Assembly (NCBI RefSeq): GCF_051851555.1
Contig: NZ_JBPDVH010000001.1
Location: 186,001 to 250,000, forward strand
DNA: 64,000 nucleotides
Direction: 5' to 3'
From: Lonepinella sp051851555
GTDB taxonomy: Bacteria > Pseudomonadota > Gammaproteobacteria > Enterobacterales > Pasteurellaceae
The notes under the pieces are model-generated. The model was given only the letters and a program-made list of their open reading frames with translations, was not told the origin of the DNA and did not search any database. Each line of letters opens with the position of its first letter. The stretch's first letter is position 1. Below are positions 61,986 through 64,000 of this stretch, one piece after another. The position numbers were made by a program, and so were the translations under genes.

Positions 61986-62664
61986 TGTAACTAAACGCTT
62001 AGGCAATTTTGAATTACAACTTAACGCCCAAATTCCAAGCCAAAATGTCACCGCACTTTTTGGCTTGTCAGGTTCGGGTAAATCCAGTGTAATTAATTTA
62101 ATCAGTGGCTTAATCCACCCCGATCAAGGCCACATCAAGTTAGACGATAAAATATTAGTCGATACCGCAAAAGGGATTTGTCTGCCCCCGAATAAACGCC
62201 ACATGGGCTATGTATTCCAAGACGGACGCTTATTTCCCCATTATTCCGTCAAAGGCAATTTACGCTATGCCATGCAAGCCAAAAGCGGAAAAAGTGCGGT
62301 GGAATTTGACCGAATTGTGCAACTCCTCGGTATTGAACATTTACTCAATCGTTACCCCATCAGCCTATCTGGTGGGGAAAAACAAAGAGTCGCTATTGGG
62401 CGAGCCTTATTAAGTCAACCTGAAATGTTGCTGATGGACGAACCCTTATCCGCCCTAGATTTACCGCGTAAACAAGAGCTATTAAGCTATTTAGAAAATC
62501 TCGCTCAACAAATTGCGATTCCAATTTTGTATGTCACGCATAGCGTTGATGAACTCACGACCTTGGCAGAGCAAGTGATTTTGATGGAAAATGGTAAGAT
62601 AATTGCGTTTGATAGGGTGGATAATGTAGTCAATTCACCTTTATTTGAGAAATGGAAAGGATAA
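61972..62664 (+). CDS. modC: Molybdate ABC transporter ATP-binding protein ModC, lacking the C-terminal domain
   Basis: The ATPase domain is complete: Walker A GLSGSGKSS (31-39), Q-loop GYVFQD, signature LSGGEKQRV (132-140), Walker B LLMDEPLSALD (153-163) and H-loop VTHSVDEL. It ends at residue 230 (FEKWKG). Known ModC proteins of this family are about 350 aa and continue here into TOBE/Mop domains that bind molybdate and regulate transport. So about 120 residues are missing. The stop is followed at once by an uptake signal and then a hairpin resembling the tail of the local IS. Transport may still work, but without that regulatory domain. Confidence 0.9.
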   Translation: MLEINVTKRLGNFELQLNAQIPSQNVTALFGLSGSGKSSVINLISGLIHPDQGHIKLDDKILVDTAKGICLPPNKRHMGYVFQDGRLFPHYSVKGNLRYAMQAKSGKSAVEFDRIVQLLGIEHLLNRYPISLSGGEKQRVAIGRALLSQPEMLLMDEPLSALDLPRKQELLSYLENLAQQIAIPILYVTHSVDELTTLAEQVILMENGKIIAFDRVDNVVNSPLFEKWKG

Positions 62665-62710
62665 AAAACACCGCACTTTTACCACATCTGACCTTAGTGA
62701 GATCAATATT

Positions 62711-62750
62711 AAGGACTGATAACGATAACATCGGCCTCAGTCCTTTTTAT
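62711..62750. terminator. Terminator between modC and murB, similar to IS tail
   Basis: AAGGACTGA (62711-62719) and TCAGTCCTT (62738-62746), with an inner CGAT/ATCG pair and a T-run, end modC and probably murB. The sequence is close to the hairpin at 26890-26930 in the IS150-like element (about 31 matching bases with a two-base gap). Confidence 0.75.
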
Positions 62751-62751
62751 G

Positions 62752-63777
62752 TTAACTAATCACATTGTCCGCATTGACTTCGCCATTTTCTCCGATAAAA
62801 CGCACTTCTGGCGAAAGATACACATCAAATTTAGCGGCCACGGCTTGTCGAATATGATGGGCTAATTCCACCACATCTGAACTGGTGGCGTTCCCCGTAT
62901 TCACTAACACCAAGGCTTGTTGTTGATGTACCATGGCGCCGCCGATTTGATAACCTTTTAACCCCGCTTGATCGATCAACCAACCCGCCGCTAATTTCAC
63001 AAAACCATCGGCTTGCGGATAATGAGGAATGGTAGGGTATTCTGCTTGTAAATCTTGGAACTGACGTGCCGTCACCACAGGGTTTTTAAAGAAACTGCCA
63101 GCGTTACCCGTTTGTTTTGGGTCGGGTAACTTGGCTTGACGCACCGCACACACTTCGTCAAAAATCTGTTGTGCCGTTACTGTTTTCACATCAAGATTGG
63201 CTAAAGAACCATATTTCAAGACAGGTTGCCAGTTTTTCGCCAATTTTAATCCCACAGCCACCACTACAAAACCCTTGGCATATTGTTGTTTAAAGACGGA
63301 ATGACGATAGCCAAAGCCACAGTCTGCAACGCTTAAACGAAATACCTGATTTTGCGCCAAGTCCAACACGTCGACATAATCGCACACATCTTTAAATTCC
63401 ACACCATAGGCGCCGATATTCTGCACCGGTGCCGAACCCGCACAGCCTGGAATTAAGGCTAAATTTTCTAGCCCTTGAATCCCTTGTTGTAACGACCACT
63501 GCACCAATTTGTGCCAATTTTCCCCACCCGCAACGTGTAAATAATGAAAGTCATTATCCTGTTTATGTTCAATGCCTGTTAACCGATTGACTAACAGGGT
63601 GCCGTTAAAATCTTGCACAAATAGCACATTGCTGCCTTCGCCTAATAACAAGACGGGCTGATTTTCCGCTTTTGCCGCTGTCCAAGCGGGTGAAAATTGC
63701 TCAAGTGCGGTGATTTCTACAATACTTTTTGCCTGTGCGTCAATAGCAAAGGTATGATAATGACGTAAACTTGGCAT
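62752..63777 (-). CDS. murB: UDP-N-acetylenolpyruvoylglucosamine reductase
   Basis: MurB makes UDP-N-acetylmuramate for peptidoglycan using NADPH and FAD. The 341-aa protein (E. coli 342) has the FAD-binding LLGEGSNVLF and LIPGCAGSAPVQNIGAYGVE. The catalytic Ser is in TGNAGSFFKNP and Glu in LSPEVRFIGENG near the C-terminus. Its start ATG overlaps the stop of the upstream gene by one base (TAATG), implying coupled translation. Confidence 0.97.
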   Translation of the reverse strand: MPSLRHYHTFAIDAQAKSIVEITALEQFSPAWTAAKAENQPVLLLGEGSNVLFVQDFNGTLLVNRLTGIEHKQDNDFHYLHVAGGENWHKLVQWSLQQGIQGLENLALIPGCAGSAPVQNIGAYGVEFKDVCDYVDVLDLAQNQVFRLSVADCGFGYRHSVFKQQYAKGFVVVAVGLKLAKNWQPVLKYGSLANLDVKTVTAQQIFDEVCAVRQAKLPDPKQTGNAGSFFKNPVVTARQFQDLQAEYPTIPHYPQADGFVKLAAGWLIDQAGLKGYQIGGAMVHQQQALVLVNTGNATSSDVVELAHHIRQAVAAKFDVYLSPEVRFIGENGEVNADNVIS

Positions 63778-64000
63778 TAGGCAGGTAATCCTTGTTGTTT
63801 AAGCACCGATTGCACGCCGGCATTTTGCCCAACACGTTGATAATGTGCGGTCACATGGCGTAAATGGCTGTAATCCAAACCAATGACTTGGCACCAGCGT
63901 AACGTAATATAAAAATACACGTCCGCTACGGAAATCTGTTCGCCAAAGTACTGATGTTGGCTCAAATAATCGTCCGCAATGGCATATAAACGCAATAATC
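63777..64000 (-). CDS. Glutathione S-transferase-like protein, C-terminal part (cut by window edge)
   Basis: An open frame of 73 codons runs in from the right edge and stops at 63777-63779. It carries ADDYLSQHQYFGEQISVADVYF, the GST C-terminal helix motif around the conserved Asp, then LRHVTAHYQRVGQNAGVQSVLKQQGLP, typical of bacterial GST ends. The N-terminal thioredoxin-like half lies outside the window. It is coupled to murB through a TAATG overlap. Confidence 0.8.
   Translation of the reverse strand, partial: LLRLYAIADDYLSQHQYFGEQISVADVYFYITLRWCQVIGLDYSHLRHVTAHYQRVGQNAGVQSVLKQQGLPA

Larger units (their letters stand above)
1313..63712. repeat. Dispersed Hin-type DNA uptake signal sequences (AAGTGCGGT)
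   Basis: About 45 copies of AAGTGCGGT or ACCGCACTT were read. Forward copies lie near 1505, 7445, 9130, 10527, 11770, 18116, 18932, 25967, 30163, 30709, 32182, 33470, 37329, 38563, 40256, 40708, 41988, 46643, 51047, 55186, 56643, 60645, 62291 and 63704. Reverse copies lie near 1314, 4369, 4725, 5650, 9169, 10320, 11729, 14450, 15450, 23432, 24313, 25490, 28268, 34016, 35192, 38578, 42017, 51080, 56660, 62050 and 62669. Several form inverted pairs used as terminators. They mark DNA for competence uptake in the Haemophilus/Pasteurella clade. Confidence 0.95.

Noticed and set aside
1..64000. tRNA, rRNA, CRISPR or prophage genes
   Set aside because: I looked for cloverleaf ends, spacer-repeat arrays and phage structural gene blocks and found none; no computational scan could be run.

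Overview
The window is a stretch of a gamma-proteobacterial chromosome from the family Pasteurellaceae, most likely the Haemophilus/Aggregatibacter/Pasteurella side. The diagnostic sign is the 9-mer AAGTGCGGT and its complement, the Hin-type DNA uptake signal sequence. I read about 45 copies in 64 kb, many of them as inverted pairs that form transcription terminators. Protein sequences and gene order resemble Haemophilus influenzae and Escherichia coli; I cannot fix the species from the sequence alone. No rRNA, tRNA, CRISPR array, prophage or plasmid gene was seen. Layout from left to right: the 5' part of an OPT-family oligopeptide transporter gene (1-320, cut by the window edge), nudE, hslR-hslO (heat and redox stress) and rlmB. 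Next come the macromolecular-synthesis operon rpsU-dnaG-rpoD on the minus strand, with tsaD divergent, then tdk, a yjjP-yjjB type exporter pair, proB, a metallophosphoesterase gene, acnB, plsB, an AAHS-type MFS transporter, the envelope-stress pair cpxR-cpxA, and upp-uraA-hda. rpiA-serA follows, then a decayed IS150-like insertion sequence (about 26859-28262), asnC/asnA, trmN6/srmB, and the sigma-E operon rpoE-rseA-rseB-rseC with its own sigma-E promoter and sdhE upstream. After that lie the mannitol operon mtlA-mtlD-mtlR behind three perfect CRP sites, a transcription unit of two very small membrane proteins, yggT-yggU, an acetyltransferase gene, tpiA and tktA. A low-GC two-gene module (a membrane protein and a secreted Sel1-repeat protein) separates tktA from the transcription/translation cluster secE-nusG-rplK-rplA-rplJ-rplL-rpoB-rpoC. 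The right end holds pepD, gpt, modB, a shortened modC, murB and the 3' part of a glutathione S-transferase-like gene. How the genes work together: most of the window is housekeeping. Two envelope-stress systems (Cpx and sigma-E) are both present and intact. The mannitol operon is set up for strong cAMP-CRP control, and the ribosomal and RNA polymerase operons keep their promoters, leaders and attenuator. I found no large undescribed system. The observations most worth a second look are: (1) a run of nine G in the 3' end of cpxR whose length decides whether cpxR overlaps cpxA, a candidate phase-variable translational-coupling switch; (2) a 73-aa plus 26-aa small-membrane-protein operon with its own promoter and terminator; (3) a 27-aa membrane microprotein with a strong ribosome-binding site just upstream of rpiA; (4) the low-GC membrane/Sel1 pair next to rpoC; (5) modC without its C-terminal domain, ending beside a sequence resembling the 3' tail of the local IS.
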